Part shown: positions 41,300 to 51,989 of the stretch, one piece after another
Layout: every line of letters starts with the position of its first letter
Numbering within the stretch: the first letter of the stretch is position 1
Source of the DNA: Chaenocephalus aceratus
Taxonomy: Eukaryota > Chordata > Actinopteri > Perciformes > Channichthyidae
Length of the DNA: 64,000 nucleotides
NCBI GenBank assembly: GCA_023974075.1
Contig: CM043785.1
Coordinates: forward strand, 20,405,169 to 20,469,168
Direction of reading: 5' to 3'
Notes under the pieces: generated by a model
Told to the model about the DNA's origin: nothing
The model's input: only the letters and a program-made list of their open reading frames with translations
Database searches by the model: none
Program-made: the position numbers and the translations under genes

Positions 41300-44200
41300 C
41301 CAGAGGGTACAATGGTTGGACATTTACTACCGGCCGCGGTCTGCCTAGTGCCAGGGTCCATATAACCGACCGCAATGCATAGCGGGAAGTCGGTTATATA
41401 GCATCAACAAAATAAGTGTTTAACGGTGACTAGTTTATGCGGGGAAAAGAGTGCTCAAAATCGGATTCAACTGGCCATTTCATCCACACCTCACGACTCC
41501 CATCAAAAGTGATTGAAATGTACAGGAATCTGTACATTTCATCCACATTTGACGACCCGAGCAGGGTGACTTTGTTACCCAGGAATAAGTGTCTGAAAGT
41601 CGGGGAAGATTACTTTAAACACAGGGTACACATGGCTGTATTACCCAGCAATTAGTGTGTGAAAGATGGGTAAGTTTGCTGTGAATTTAAGGGAGATATG
41701 GCCCTTTCAAACAGGGAGATGTACACGGCTTTATTACCCCGGATTTAGTGTCTCAAAGCCCGGTAAGATTACTTTAAATGCATGGTGCACATGGCTGTAT
41801 TACCCATGAATTAGTGTGTGAAAGCTGGGTAAGTTTGATGTGAATTTAAGGAAGATATGGCCATTTCATCCACACCTCACGACTCCCATCAAAAGTGATT
41901 GAAATGTACAGGAATCTGTACATTTCATCCACATTTGACGACCCGAGCAGGGTGACTTTGTTACCAGGAATAAGTGTCTGAAAGTCAGGGAAGATTACTT
42001 TAAACACAGGGTACACATGGCTGTATTACCCAGCAATTAGTGTGTGAAAGATGGGTAAGTTTTGCTGTGAATTAAGGGAGATATGGCCCTTTCAAACAGG
42101 GAGATGTACACGGCTTTTATACCCGGATTTAGTGTCTCAAAGCCCGGTAAGATTACTTTAAATGCATGGTGCACATGGCTGTATTACCATGAATTAGTGT
42201 GTGAAAGCTGGGTAAGTTTGATGGGAATTTAAGGAAGATATGGCCATTTCATCCACACCTCACGACTCCCATCAAAAGTGATTGAAATGTACAGGAATCT
42301 GTACATTTCATCCACATTTGACGACCCCGAGCAGGGTGATTTGTTACCCAGGAATAAGTGTCTGGAAGTCAGGGAAGATTACTTTAAACACAGGGTACAC
42401 ATGGCTGTATTACCCAGCAATTAGTTGTGTGAAAGATGGGTAAGTTTGCTGTGAATTTAAGGGAGATATGGCCCTTTCAACAGGGAGATGTACACGGCTT
42501 ATTACCCCGGATTTAGTGTCTCAAAGCCCGGTAAGATTACTTTAAATGCATGGTGCACATGGCTGTATTACCCATGAATTAGTGTGTGAAAGCTGGGTAA
42601 GTTTGATGTGAATTTAAGGAAGATATGGCCATTTCATCCACACTTCACGACTCCCATCAAAAGTGATTGAAATGTACAGGAATCTGTACATTTCATCCAC
42701 ATTTGACGACCCGAGCAGGGTGACTTTGTTACCCAGGAATAAGTGTCTGAAAGTCGGGAAGATTACTTTAAACACAGGGTACACATGGCTGTATTACCCA
42801 GCAATTAGTGTGTGAAAGATGGGTAAGTTTGCTGTGAATTTAAGGGAGATATGGCCTTTCAAACAGGGGAGATGTACACGGCTTTATTACCCCGGATTTA
42901 GTGTCTCAAAGCCCGGTAAGATTACTTAAATGCATGGTGCACATGGCTGTATTACCCATGAATTAGTGTGTGAAAGCTGGGTAAGTTTGATGTGAATTTA
43001 AGGAAGATATGGCCCTTTCAAACAGGGAGATGTACACGGCTTTATTACCCCCGGATTTAGTGTCTGAAAGCTGGGTAACATTACTTTAAATACTGGGTAC
43101 ACATGGCTGTATTACCCATGAATTAGTGTGTGAAGCTGGGGTAAGTTTGATGTGCATTTAAGGAAGATATGGCCATTTCATCCACACCTCACGACTCCCA
43201 TTAAAGTGATTGAAATGTACAGGAATCTGTCCATTTCAATCACATTTTGACGACGCATGCAGGGGACTTTCTTCCCCAGGAATTAGTGTCTGAAAGCTGG
43301 GTAAGATTACTTTAAACACAGGGTACACATGGCTGTAGTACCCAGCAATTAGTGGTGAAAGATGGGTAAGTTTGCTGTGAATTTAAGGAGATAGGGCCCT
43401 TTCAAACACACCTCACAACTCCCATCAAAAGTGATTGAAATGTACAGGAATCTGTCCATTTCATTCACATTTGACGACCCGAGCAGGGTGACTTTGTTAC
43501 CCAGGAATAAGTGTCTGAAAGTCGGGGAAGATTACTCAGGGTATACAGGACTTTCTCACCCTCCCCCGTTGGCACTTAGCCGTTTTTCGAGAATCATCCA
43601 TACATAACCCTAGGGACCAGAGGGTACAATGGTTGGACATTTACTACCGGCCGCGGTCTGCCTAGTGCCAGGGTCCATATAACCGACCGCAATGCATAGC
43701 GGGAAGTCGGTTATATAGACATCAACAAAATAAGTGTTTAACGGTGACTAGTTTATGCGGGGAAAAGAGTGCTCAAAATCGGATTCAACTGGCCATTTCA
43801 TCCACACCTCACGACTCCCATTAAAAGTGATTGAAATGTACAGGAATCTGTACATTTCATCCACATTTGATGACCCGTCATGGGTGACTTTCTTCCCCAG
43901 GAATTAGTGTCTGAAAGCTGGGTAAGATTACTTTAAATACTGGGTACACATGGCTTCATTACCCATGAATTAGTGTGTGAAAGCTGGGTAAGTTTGATGT
44001 GAATTTAAGGAAGATATGGCCATTTCATCCACACCTGATGACTCACATACAAAGTGATTGAAATGTACAGGAATCTGTCCATTTCAATCACATTTGACGG
44101 ACCCCTTCCAGGGTGACTTTGTTACCCAGGGATTAGTGTCTGAAAGCTGGGTAAGATTACTTTAAATACAGGGTGCACATGGCTGTATTACCCATGAATT

Positions 44201-44640
44201 AGTGTGTGAAAGATGGGTAAGTTTGATGTGAATTTAAGGAAGATATGGCCATTTCATCCACACCAGAATACTCCCATTAAAAGTGATTGAAATGTACAGG
44301 AATCTGTCCATTTCAATCACATTTGACGACCCTTCCAGGGTGACTTTGTTACCCAGGAATTAGTGTCTGAAAGATGGGTAAGATTACTTTAAATGCAGTG
44401 TGCACATGGCTGTATTACCCAGCAATTAGTGTGTGAAAGATGGGTAAGTTTGATGTGAATTTAAGGAAGATATGGCCATTTCATCCACACCTCACGACTC
44501 CCATACAAAGTGATTGAAATGTACAGGAATCTGTCCATTTCAATCACATTCGACGACCCCATTAGAAATGCATGAAATGTACAGGACTCTGTCCATTTCA
44601 TCCACATTTGACGACCCGTCAAGGGTGGCTTTCTTAACCA
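41300..44640 (+). repeat. ~385-bp and ~230-bp satellite array
   Basis: Units opening ccatttcatccacacctcac recur at about 41474, 41861, 42243 and 42628, roughly 385 bp apart. Each joins a ~228-bp subunit to a related ~158-bp subunit; both contain cacatggctgtattacccag-like sequence. From ~43790 only the larger subunit repeats (about 43792, 44022, 44252, 44476). Many units hold a 12-bp-arm hairpin tgaaatgtacag/ctgtacatttca (first at 41514-41541). A leader with the inverted pair atataaccgac/gtcggttatat occurs twice (41290-41440 and 43605-43750). Confidence 0.9.
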
Positions 44641-44860
44641 TTATGTACACCGACAAAGCACCTCTTCGGGGCCGCTCCAAGACCCCCAAAACACGGACGC
44701 AGCAGCCCCAGCATCTCTCCCTGACATGAGCAAACAGGTTATTCAGACTTCCATGAAATACCCCGGGGAAAAGCACCTCTCTGTGGCCGCTCCAAGACCC
44801 CCAAAACACGGACTAGGAGCTCCAGGATCTCTCCCTGACATGCGTACTTCCAGAACCTCG
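44640..44860 (+). repeat. Two-copy ~115-bp GC-rich repeat
   Basis: The block gcacctct...ggccgctccaagacccccaa occurs at about 44659 and 44775. Confidence 0.8.
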
Positions 44861-44938
44861 CACACCTTGGTCCCCGGGCCCCCGAACTTAAGCACTCCCC
44901 CACGGACTAACCAAGATGATCACCACCCTCAAGAATCT

Positions 44939-45520
44939 CGTGCCCCTGGGAATCTTAAAGGGGTCTACTTTGCGGTGCTTTTACCGTCCGCCATCGGCAC
45001 CCATAGTCGGCCTTCTCACAGCAGCAGCACCCAACCTCCATGGAGGATTTTTCTCGTGCCCCTGGCAACACTTAAAGGGGGTCTACTTTGCGGTGCTCTA
45101 TCGTCCGCCCATCGGCACCCATAGTCGGCCTTCTTCACAGCAGCACCACCCACCCTCCAGTGGAGGATTTTTCTCTTGCCCCTGGCAACACTTAAAGGGG
45201 GTCTACTTTGCGGTGCTTTACCGTCCGCCCATCGGCACCCATAGTCGGCCTTCTTCACAGCAAGTACCACCCACCCTCCAGTGGAGGATTTTTCTCGTGC
45301 CCCTGGCAACACTTAAAGGGGGGTCTACTTTGTGGTGCTTTACCGTCCGCCCATCGGCACCCATAGTCGGCCTTCTTCACAGCAAGCACCACCCACCCTC
45401 CAGTGGAGGATTTTTCTCGTGCCCCTGGCAACACTTAAAGGGGGTCTACTTTGCGGTGCTCTATCGTCCGCCCATCGGCACCCATAGTCGGCCTTCTTCA
45501 CAGCACCACCTGCCCTGCTG
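44939..45520 (+). repeat. ~121-bp minisatellite, five copies
   Basis: Copies open with gtgcccctgg at about 44939, 45058, 45179, 45300 and 45421 and include cggcacccatagtcggcct. Long frames through it are by-products of the repeat. Confidence 0.92.
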
Positions 45521-45844
45521 GAGGTTCACACTTTAACTTTTTTATTACCCTCTTCTACATTACAAATCATCCCACACTTGAGCACCTCCTCACTCGGACT
45601 AAACACCTCCATGCTACCACCAGAACCAGAATATCGTGCCCCTGGAGATCTTAAAGGAAAAAAAACCATAGTGGGCTTTAAAAACAGAAGACTTAGTAAT
45701 TTTAACAAACTTTATTTACAATAATATTGACAGTAATAAATACATTCACACAGGATATAAAGTATTTACAAGGGGACTGATTACAAACAACACACTGCAT
45801 ATTTACAAGTTGATCCACTGGCAAAAGTGGGTGAAGTTGGGGGC

Positions 45845-46258
45845 AGAGTATGTGAGTAAGTGGACTGCACACGGTCCTGCTGTACACTATATGGTCCTGC
45901 TGTACACTGGGGGGGGGGGGGGGTTGGGGGGGGGGGGTTCCGATATAGTGAGTAAGTGGACTGCACACGGTCCTGCTGTACACTATATGGTCCTGCTGTA
46001 CACTGGGGGGGGGGGGTTCCGATATAGTGAGTAAGTGGACTGCACACGGTCCTGCTGTACACTATATGGTCCTGCTGTAACACTGGGGGGGGGGGGGGGG
46101 GGGGGTTGGGGGGGGGGGGGTTCCGATATAGTGAGTAAGTGGACTGCACACGGTCCTGCTGTACACTATATGGTCCTGCTGTACACTGGCTTTGATATAT
46201 GGAGTAAGTGGATTGCATTTGGTCCTGCGTTACACTATATGGTCCTGCTGTACACTCA
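45845..46258 (+). repeat. ~100-bp minisatellite with poly(G) tracts, four copies
   Basis: Each unit has gtgagtaagtggactgcaca, two ggtcctgctgtacact motifs and, in three copies, long G runs of varying length (up to ~25 G with one TT break). The G runs could form quadruplex structures. Confidence 0.92.
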
Positions 46259-46436
46259 ATAACTTAGCAAGAACTGTCTTTTTTTTACCCTAATCTGCCT
46301 TACACATCCCTCCCACACTTGAGCACTCCTCAATCAGACTAAACCCCTCCATGCACACCACCAGAACCAGACCTCATGCCTCATGCTCTCCGTTCAGCAC
46401 CACGGAGAGTGCCTCCCTGCTCCTGCTGCTGCTTCT

Positions 46437-47050
46437 GCACACAAAGTTATCTATATATACGGGGATTGGGGCGATGTCCCACATATGTAAGCCCACATCT
46501 CAATATTATTAATAATTCCAAAATAATAATAATTATAGTTTTATAACTATTAAATATGCAAAAATAAATTCAAGGAACTCAAGATTTGATGCCAAGGCCG
46601 GGTTTCGAACCCCGCTCTCTCACTCCAAGGAGCGACTCTCTATCCATTGCCCCACAAGTAGCGCTAAGAGTGGATGTTTTCCATCAGCTCAGGCTTTTAC
46701 CAGGAGCAAGGTGAGCTTCAAGTCACTGACAATAGGATACACACAACACAAATCACAATACATACTTTAATCTCTGTAATTTAAACAAAATCATAACCTT
46801 TACGATGTGTGTTCGTTTGTGAGGCTTGTAGCCCTCACATTGTTCTTATAATGTTTCTTAAATGTTTTTGTATAAATGTATTTGTTCTGCTATATAATAT
46901 GGAGAGTCGTGGGCCACACAAAGTTATCTATATATACGGGGATGGGGCGATGTCCCACATATGTAAGCCCACATCTCAATATTATTAATAATTCCAAAAT
47001 AATAATAATTATAGTTTTTATAACTATTAAATATGCAAAATAAATTCAAG
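46437..47050 (+). repeat. Two-copy ~150-bp duplication flanking a tRNA-like segment
   Basis: cacacaaagttatctatatat and the following ~150 bp occur at 46437 and 46916. The first copy is followed by the tRNA-like sequence at 46598; the second passes into the 129-bp repeat. Confidence 0.85.
46598..46666 (-). ncRNA. tRNA-like sequence (SINE head or tRNA pseudogene)
   Basis: On the minus strand: ggggcaatggatagagagtc (A-box-like) and, about 25 bp on, ggggttcgaaacccgg (B-box match GGTTCGAA with a T-stem of 4-5 bp). The region between can form a short anticodon-type stem. The acceptor stem does not close well, so a functional tRNA is unlikely. Confidence 0.4.
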
Positions 47051-47064
47051 GAACTCAAGATTTG

Positions 47065-47395
47065 ATGCCATTTGAAGAACCATAGAAAAGGGGTGAAAAT
47101 GGAAAAAAATGTATCCCAAAATAGTGCCTCATATCCGGGTAGAGTCCCCTGACAACTGCCCCTACCTTCCTCCAGAGTCGGAAAAAGTCTAAGTCAACTT
47201 TTGGAAGAACCATAGAAAAGGGGTGAAAATGGAAAAAATGTATCCCAAAATAGTGCCTCATATCCGGGTAGAGTCCCCTGACAACTGCCCCTACCTTCCT
47301 CCAGAGTCGGAAAAAGCATGTTAACTTTTGAAGAACCAGAGGAAGGGGTGAAAATGGATGGAATGTATACGAAAATAGTGCCTCATGTAGAGTCC
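47065..47395 (+). repeat. ~129-bp minisatellite, 2.5 copies
   Basis: Units with gaagaaccatagaaaagggg and agtgcctcatatccgggtag at about 47075, 47204 and, degraded, 47330. Confidence 0.9.
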
Positions 47396-47936
47396 CCTGA
47401 CAACCAGTTCAAACCATACTGGGGGGTCTCCAGGGAAAACATGTACCGGGGCCAGAGTGCACATGGAGCGGGGAGACATTCCTCCATGAAGTGAGGCAGC
47501 CGTTTTTCTTCTCAGTCCTTTCAAAAACCGACTTCTGGTTTCCGATTTCGTGCAGACAGTAGTCTTTCACACCATCAAAATGGACAAACGATATCTCGAA
47601 TGACATCTACAGACCAAGACGAAGCTAACCGAAGTACTCCCAGACTTCTAGCGTGTGAAAAACGTGTGCAAAGTATCCCCAAACGGACCATGTCTGTGAT
47701 GCTAGCTTTGCTGCTAGCGGTTAGCATTTTCAATGGAAAAATACATTGAAATGGTTGCCGTTAGCTTAGCGACTAGCGGTTAGCATAATATTAGTATTTC
47801 ACACATTCCACTGTTCACCCTGAACATAAATTATAATGTAACCCATTATCCCTCTCTTAATAAAAGTATCCCTCTCGCAATTCAACTAATTTTAAATAAT
47901 TTTAATAAAAGGTCTCACACGGGTAGTGAAACCGGG
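47396..47936. other. Noncoding stretch
   Basis: Contains repeated gctagcggttagcat words near 47710-47790. No gene recognised. Confidence 0.45.
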
Positions 47937-47990
47937 GTCGCCCACATCAAGGGGGGAGGACTATTCCATTGCACCAAACATGGCACTGAA
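47937..47990 (-). ncRNA. Degenerate tRNA-like sequence
   Basis: Minus strand: tggtgcaatggaatagtcc followed by gggcgaccccggtttcac, resembling A and B boxes of a tRNA-derived SINE. The B box is mutated (GGTTTCAC), so this is weaker than the sequence at 46598. Confidence 0.25.
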
Positions 47991-48109
47991 TTGTATTGAA
48001 CAAAAGTATTATATATAGACTAATAACAGCCCTTTTATAAATGCATTTGGACAATTGCTCGTCATCTCATTACATTTACATGGATATAAGCCCTGTTCTG
48101 GGTGGCTTA

Positions 48110-50075
48110 CAGTTTACATACTTCAGCATCCTGATCTGGGCCTTATTTAGAGGCCCCTGTGAAAAAATTATCTCTTTAGCCCTTTTCAAAGTACTTTAAA
48201 CACTCAAGGAGCACTGCGGCTTCTCAGAAGGCCTTAATGGAAGGTTTTGTTACATTTTAAGCCGTAACCTTTGACATTAGGAGCAGCGGAGGCATCAATC
48301 TGCATGTACTCTTCGAGCCGGTTCTAATGAGAGCAAGCTCCAAGCGGTCGGACCTTCCTTTGCGCCGTCGAGAGTACTGTCGGCATTGCGAATGTGACCT
48401 CTGACCTCGGTTTTTACCTTGTCCGAGGTCGCAGGGTCCCCATATTTTGCAAGCGGGTTCCACACAAGTGCAACAACACACTCTGGGAGTTTCGGAGCGC
48501 CAACCACATTTTTTAAATTTTTTAAATGTTCTTCCCATCTGCCAACACAAGCCTGTCATATGCTAAGCTCCAGACAGCATTTGGTGAGAAAGTTTGACAT
48601 TTTATTGAAAAAAGTTCTGGGTGGGTTACAGTTTACATACTTCAGAATCCTGATCTGGGCCTTATTTAGAGGCCCCCTGTGAAAAAATTATCTCTTTAGC
48701 CCTTTTCAAAGTACTTTAAACACTCAAGGAGCACTGCGGCTTCTCAGAAGGCCTTAATGGAAGGTTTTGTTACATTTTAAGCCGTAACCTTTGACATTTA
48801 GTCCGCACCAGAGGCATCCATTTGCATCTGCTCTCCGAGACGGTTAAAATGACATCAAGCTCAAAGCGGTCAGACCTTCCTTTGTGCTGTAAAGGGCACC
48901 GTACGGCATGAAAGCGTGACCTTTGACCTTTGGAGCTTTGTTACATTTCAAGCCGTAACCTTTGACATTAGGAGCAGCGGAGGCATCAATCTGCATGTAC
49001 TCTTCGAGCCGGTTCTAATGAGAGCAAGTTCAAAGCGGTCGGACCTTCCTTTGCGCCGTCGAGAGTACTGTCGGCATTGCGAATGTGACCTCTGACCTCG
49101 GTTTTGACCTTGTCCGAGGTCGCAGGGTCCCCATATTTTGCAAGCGGGTTCCGCACAAGCTAAACAACACACTCTCAAAGGCTCGGAGCGCCAAGCACAT
49201 TTTTGGAATTTTTTTCAATTTGCTCATTCTTCTCCAGCACTAGCCTCTCAGACTATTCACGTAAATCAGAATTATGTGAGAAATTTTAAATGTTATTGAA
49301 AAAAAAATTATGGGTGAGTTTAAGTTTCCATACTTCAGATTCCCAGACACCCCCCCCCCCCCCATAAGTACATGGTAAAAATATTTGGTAAGTGGGACCC
49401 ATATTGGGTTGTCATACACCCCTCCCCCACACACCATTACAAATATTTGGTAAGTGGGACCCATATTGGGTTGTCGTACACCCCCCCCACACACCATTAC
49501 AAATATTTGGTAAGTGGGACCCATATTGGGTTGTCGTACACCCCCCCACACACCATTACAAATATTTGGTAAGTGGGACCCATATTGGGTTGTCATACAC
49601 CCCCCCCCCCCACACCATTACAAATATTTGGTAAGTGGGACCAATATTGGTTGTCGTACACCCCCCCCACCACACACCATTTACAAATATTTGGTAAGTG
49701 GGACCCATATTGGGTTGTCGTACACCCCCCCCACACACCATTACAAATATTTGGTAAGTGGGACCCATATTGACTTTCTGCCACTCCCAACCCCCCCCCA
49801 TAAGTATAAGTACACAGTACGTTAATATTTGTTATGTGGTAAGTGGGCGTCATATTGACTTTCTGCCACCCCCCCATGCAGTACAAGTACAACCCTATAG
49901 AACTATTTAGAACACCGCCACCTAGAGTCCAAGAACGTGCAGCACACAAATATGTTATGTCCGGCACAAATATAGTGGCGACGGGACTCCAAATTCGGTG
50001 GACCATCCCTTGGCCCCAATATATGGACGGTGCTGCTATATCCCTATGGGAGAATTGGACGGCCGGGCACTAGTG
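48110..50075 (-). repeat. Composite dispersed element, inverted copy
   Basis: Reverse-complement relative of 7117-9440: cctgatctgggccttatttag at about 48130 and 48650, the ggtcaaaggtcac-type blocks, the polypyrimidine/CCCC tracts and an end with gaattggacggccgggcact near 50065. Both copies have tandem internal blocks, but their numbers differ. Confidence 0.8.
49373..49775 (+). repeat. ~59-bp minisatellite with poly(C), seven copies
   Basis: Units aatatttggtaagtgggacc + catattgggttgtc + C-run + acacaccattac, with C-run length varying from about 7 to 11. Located within the dispersed element. Confidence 0.93.
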
Positions 50076-50089
50076 TGCTTCCCGTTTTC

Positions 50090-50320
50090 ATACTTTATAT
50101 ATCTTAGCATATTCATACACACTGTTCATACTGCTCACAGGCTGATATCTAGTGTATTCATACCCCACTGTTTATTCATCATTCAATGCATTCTATATGT
50201 TATTCTGTAGATTGTGTACATTACTTTCCACTTCACTGCTTGTTGCACCTGGTTAGAAGCTAAACTGCATTTCGTGGTCTCAGTACCTGTAATATGTGCA
50301 ATAACAATAAAGTTTCTCTT
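50090..50320 (+). mobile_element. LINE-type 3' tail
   Basis: Ends with cacctggttagaagctaaac, tgcatttcgtggtctcagta and gtgcaataacaataaagttt, a common fish non-LTR retrotransposon tail. No coding remains. Confidence 0.65.
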
Positions 50321-50381
50321 TAAGTTAAACCAAATCATTAAAATAAAATCTATTGTAATGTAATGATTTGGTTTAACCTTA
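50321..50381. repeat. 20-bp-arm hairpin
   Basis: taagttaaaccaaatcatta (50321-50340) is complementary to 50361-50381 with one extra base, separated by a 20-base AT-rich loop. Confidence 0.85.
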
Positions 50382-50756
50382 TTTATTGAATACATCATTT
50401 AAAATGGCACGATTAAATCAAATTACATCCATGTTGTACACATCATAAAGCTTAAAGTGGCAGCTAAAGAATTAACACAGCAGCAGGTCTGTTCAATTCA
50501 TGCTCATTAAGCTTCATGTGTGCGGATCTGAAGGGACTGATCATTTGTAGCCTGTCCACCTATCAGTTTTGCAAACATTAAGAGGGAGGAGCATTTCTAA
50601 TTATGGAACCCAGTCACTGGTGTGGTTCATCATCATGACTGAATTAACAAACCTATATAAAGCAATGGAGATCACCTTTGTCTACAGTGGGTAAAATGGA
50701 ATTTCCGCCATTGCAAACCCAGCCAGTCAAGCCGACTCCGAGTCCGAGCTGTCCGA
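50382..50756. other. Noncoding stretch
   Basis: A tatataaag box-like word occurs near 50652 but no transcript could be assigned. Confidence 0.4.
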
Positions 50757-50759
50757 CTT

Positions 50760-51530
50760 AAAGAGCCTGTGACAGCATCCCAACAACTGTTGTGCAATGA
50801 AATATTGGGCTACTAGTAATATCGAACCGTCAGTTTAAAAAAGAAAAAGCGATACCGTTCCGTTAAATATCAATAATTTCGAACATCGCGGGGAAATTCC
50901 TTCGACTCATTTTGAAGTTTTGGGGGAAGCCGGAAGTGACGTCAATGCGGGAACGCTTCGAGAGCCAAACACGGACAAAGTGTGTTGTCATGCGTAGAAA
51001 TGGTGAATTACTGAGATTAGGCACGTTAATAACGTTTTAATGAAGTTGACTACAGTATATTCATATTTGTCAGTGCTTTCATGTCAATTCGGCGACATAA
51101 ACATAAATGATCGTGGTGAAGATGATGATTACATTAGGATTAAAAATCGGGAGTTAGCTGCTGAATTTCCTCCCGTCGGATGTGACATAAAAACAAATCG
51201 ATTATTTTTGTGGTTGTAAACTCAAGTGGATGAAACTACATTTATTAGTGCTTTCATGTCAATTCGGCGAACATATGATACATTAAATGATCGTTTGTTT
51301 GAGCCGGTCTGCATTTCCTGGTGAGAAAACAAACCGATGCTTTTTGTAGTTGTAGTACACCAACAACATGGATTAAACGTGTGTTTTTTTACCACAATGT
51401 TGGGGAAATTAATGGATAAAATGCACGGATTATTATTATTATTCCCACTCCGATCGGGACACTAGGTCCACCGTTTCCCCGCAGCGAGGCTCCCCCCGTT
51501 GACAGTTTACGTGGGCTGGGTGCAGTGGCG
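50760..51530. mobile_element. TTAA-type MITE (copy 2, truncated)
   Basis: Starts ttaaagagcctgtgaca and follows the reverse complement of 19727-20705 up to the gcctcgctgcgggg-region. It then meets gcagtggcggactggccatc, a hAT-like terminus, instead of the expected second inverted repeat. Confidence 0.8.
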
Positions 51531-51620
51531 GACTGGCCATCGGGACGAATCCCGATGGGCCGGTACCGAAGTGGGCCGGTCGGATAAGTCACCAGCACAT
51601 CCCCCATAGGCGGCGCGTGA
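51528..51620 (+). repeat. hAT-like terminus fragment
   Basis: cagtggcggactggccatcg followed by a short inverted copy cgatgggccgg. A related remnant lies inside the first MITE copy. The other end was not found. Confidence 0.5.
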
Positions 51621-51679
51621 GGCTCAGGTTTGAGAAGGCTAAATAACTTATTTTACCTGACGTTGCCCGCCTCCGGCGT

Positions 51680-51985
51680 CTATAGAAAAGAGATCAACTC
51701 AGTGTGCGGAGTTTAAATCTCTCAAGTCATATTACAGGATAAAGGAAATACAGTTTAAACTGCCGTATGCAGAGAAGAAGCCGACGTGTCGCACTTATCA
51801 TTCATATTACATCATCAATCAGATCATCGATCATAAAATATCATAATATATCATATATTTCCTTATCTGAGTCAGCTTCTCCAGCCTCATCTGGCCGTGC
51901 AACACTCACAGTGTCACAGACTGTATGCAGAAGTATTATTTAACACATTATGTTGACGAAACACTCGAGACAAATGTAATTTGGC
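51680..51985 (+). repeat. Harbinger MITE internal fragment
   Basis: Contains agagatcaactcag, gtgtgcggagtttaaa, tcatattacagga and gacgaaacactcgagacaa as in 32880-33305. It lacks both termini. Confidence 0.75.
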
Positions 51986-51989
51986 TGCG

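Noticed and set aside
44916..45536. 206-codon plus-strand frame with repeated HLKGVYFAVLYRPP-like blocks
   Set aside because: Produced by the ~121-bp minisatellite; unit lengths are not consistently multiples of three, and no start context or homologue is recognised.
45781..46262. Pro- and Gly-rich frames up to 145 codons
   Set aside because: Arise from the poly(G)-containing minisatellite.
49240..50006. Overlapping frames of 66-137 codons with repeated YLVSGTHIG or MGPTYQIF words
   Set aside because: Translations of the 59-bp minisatellite on both strands.
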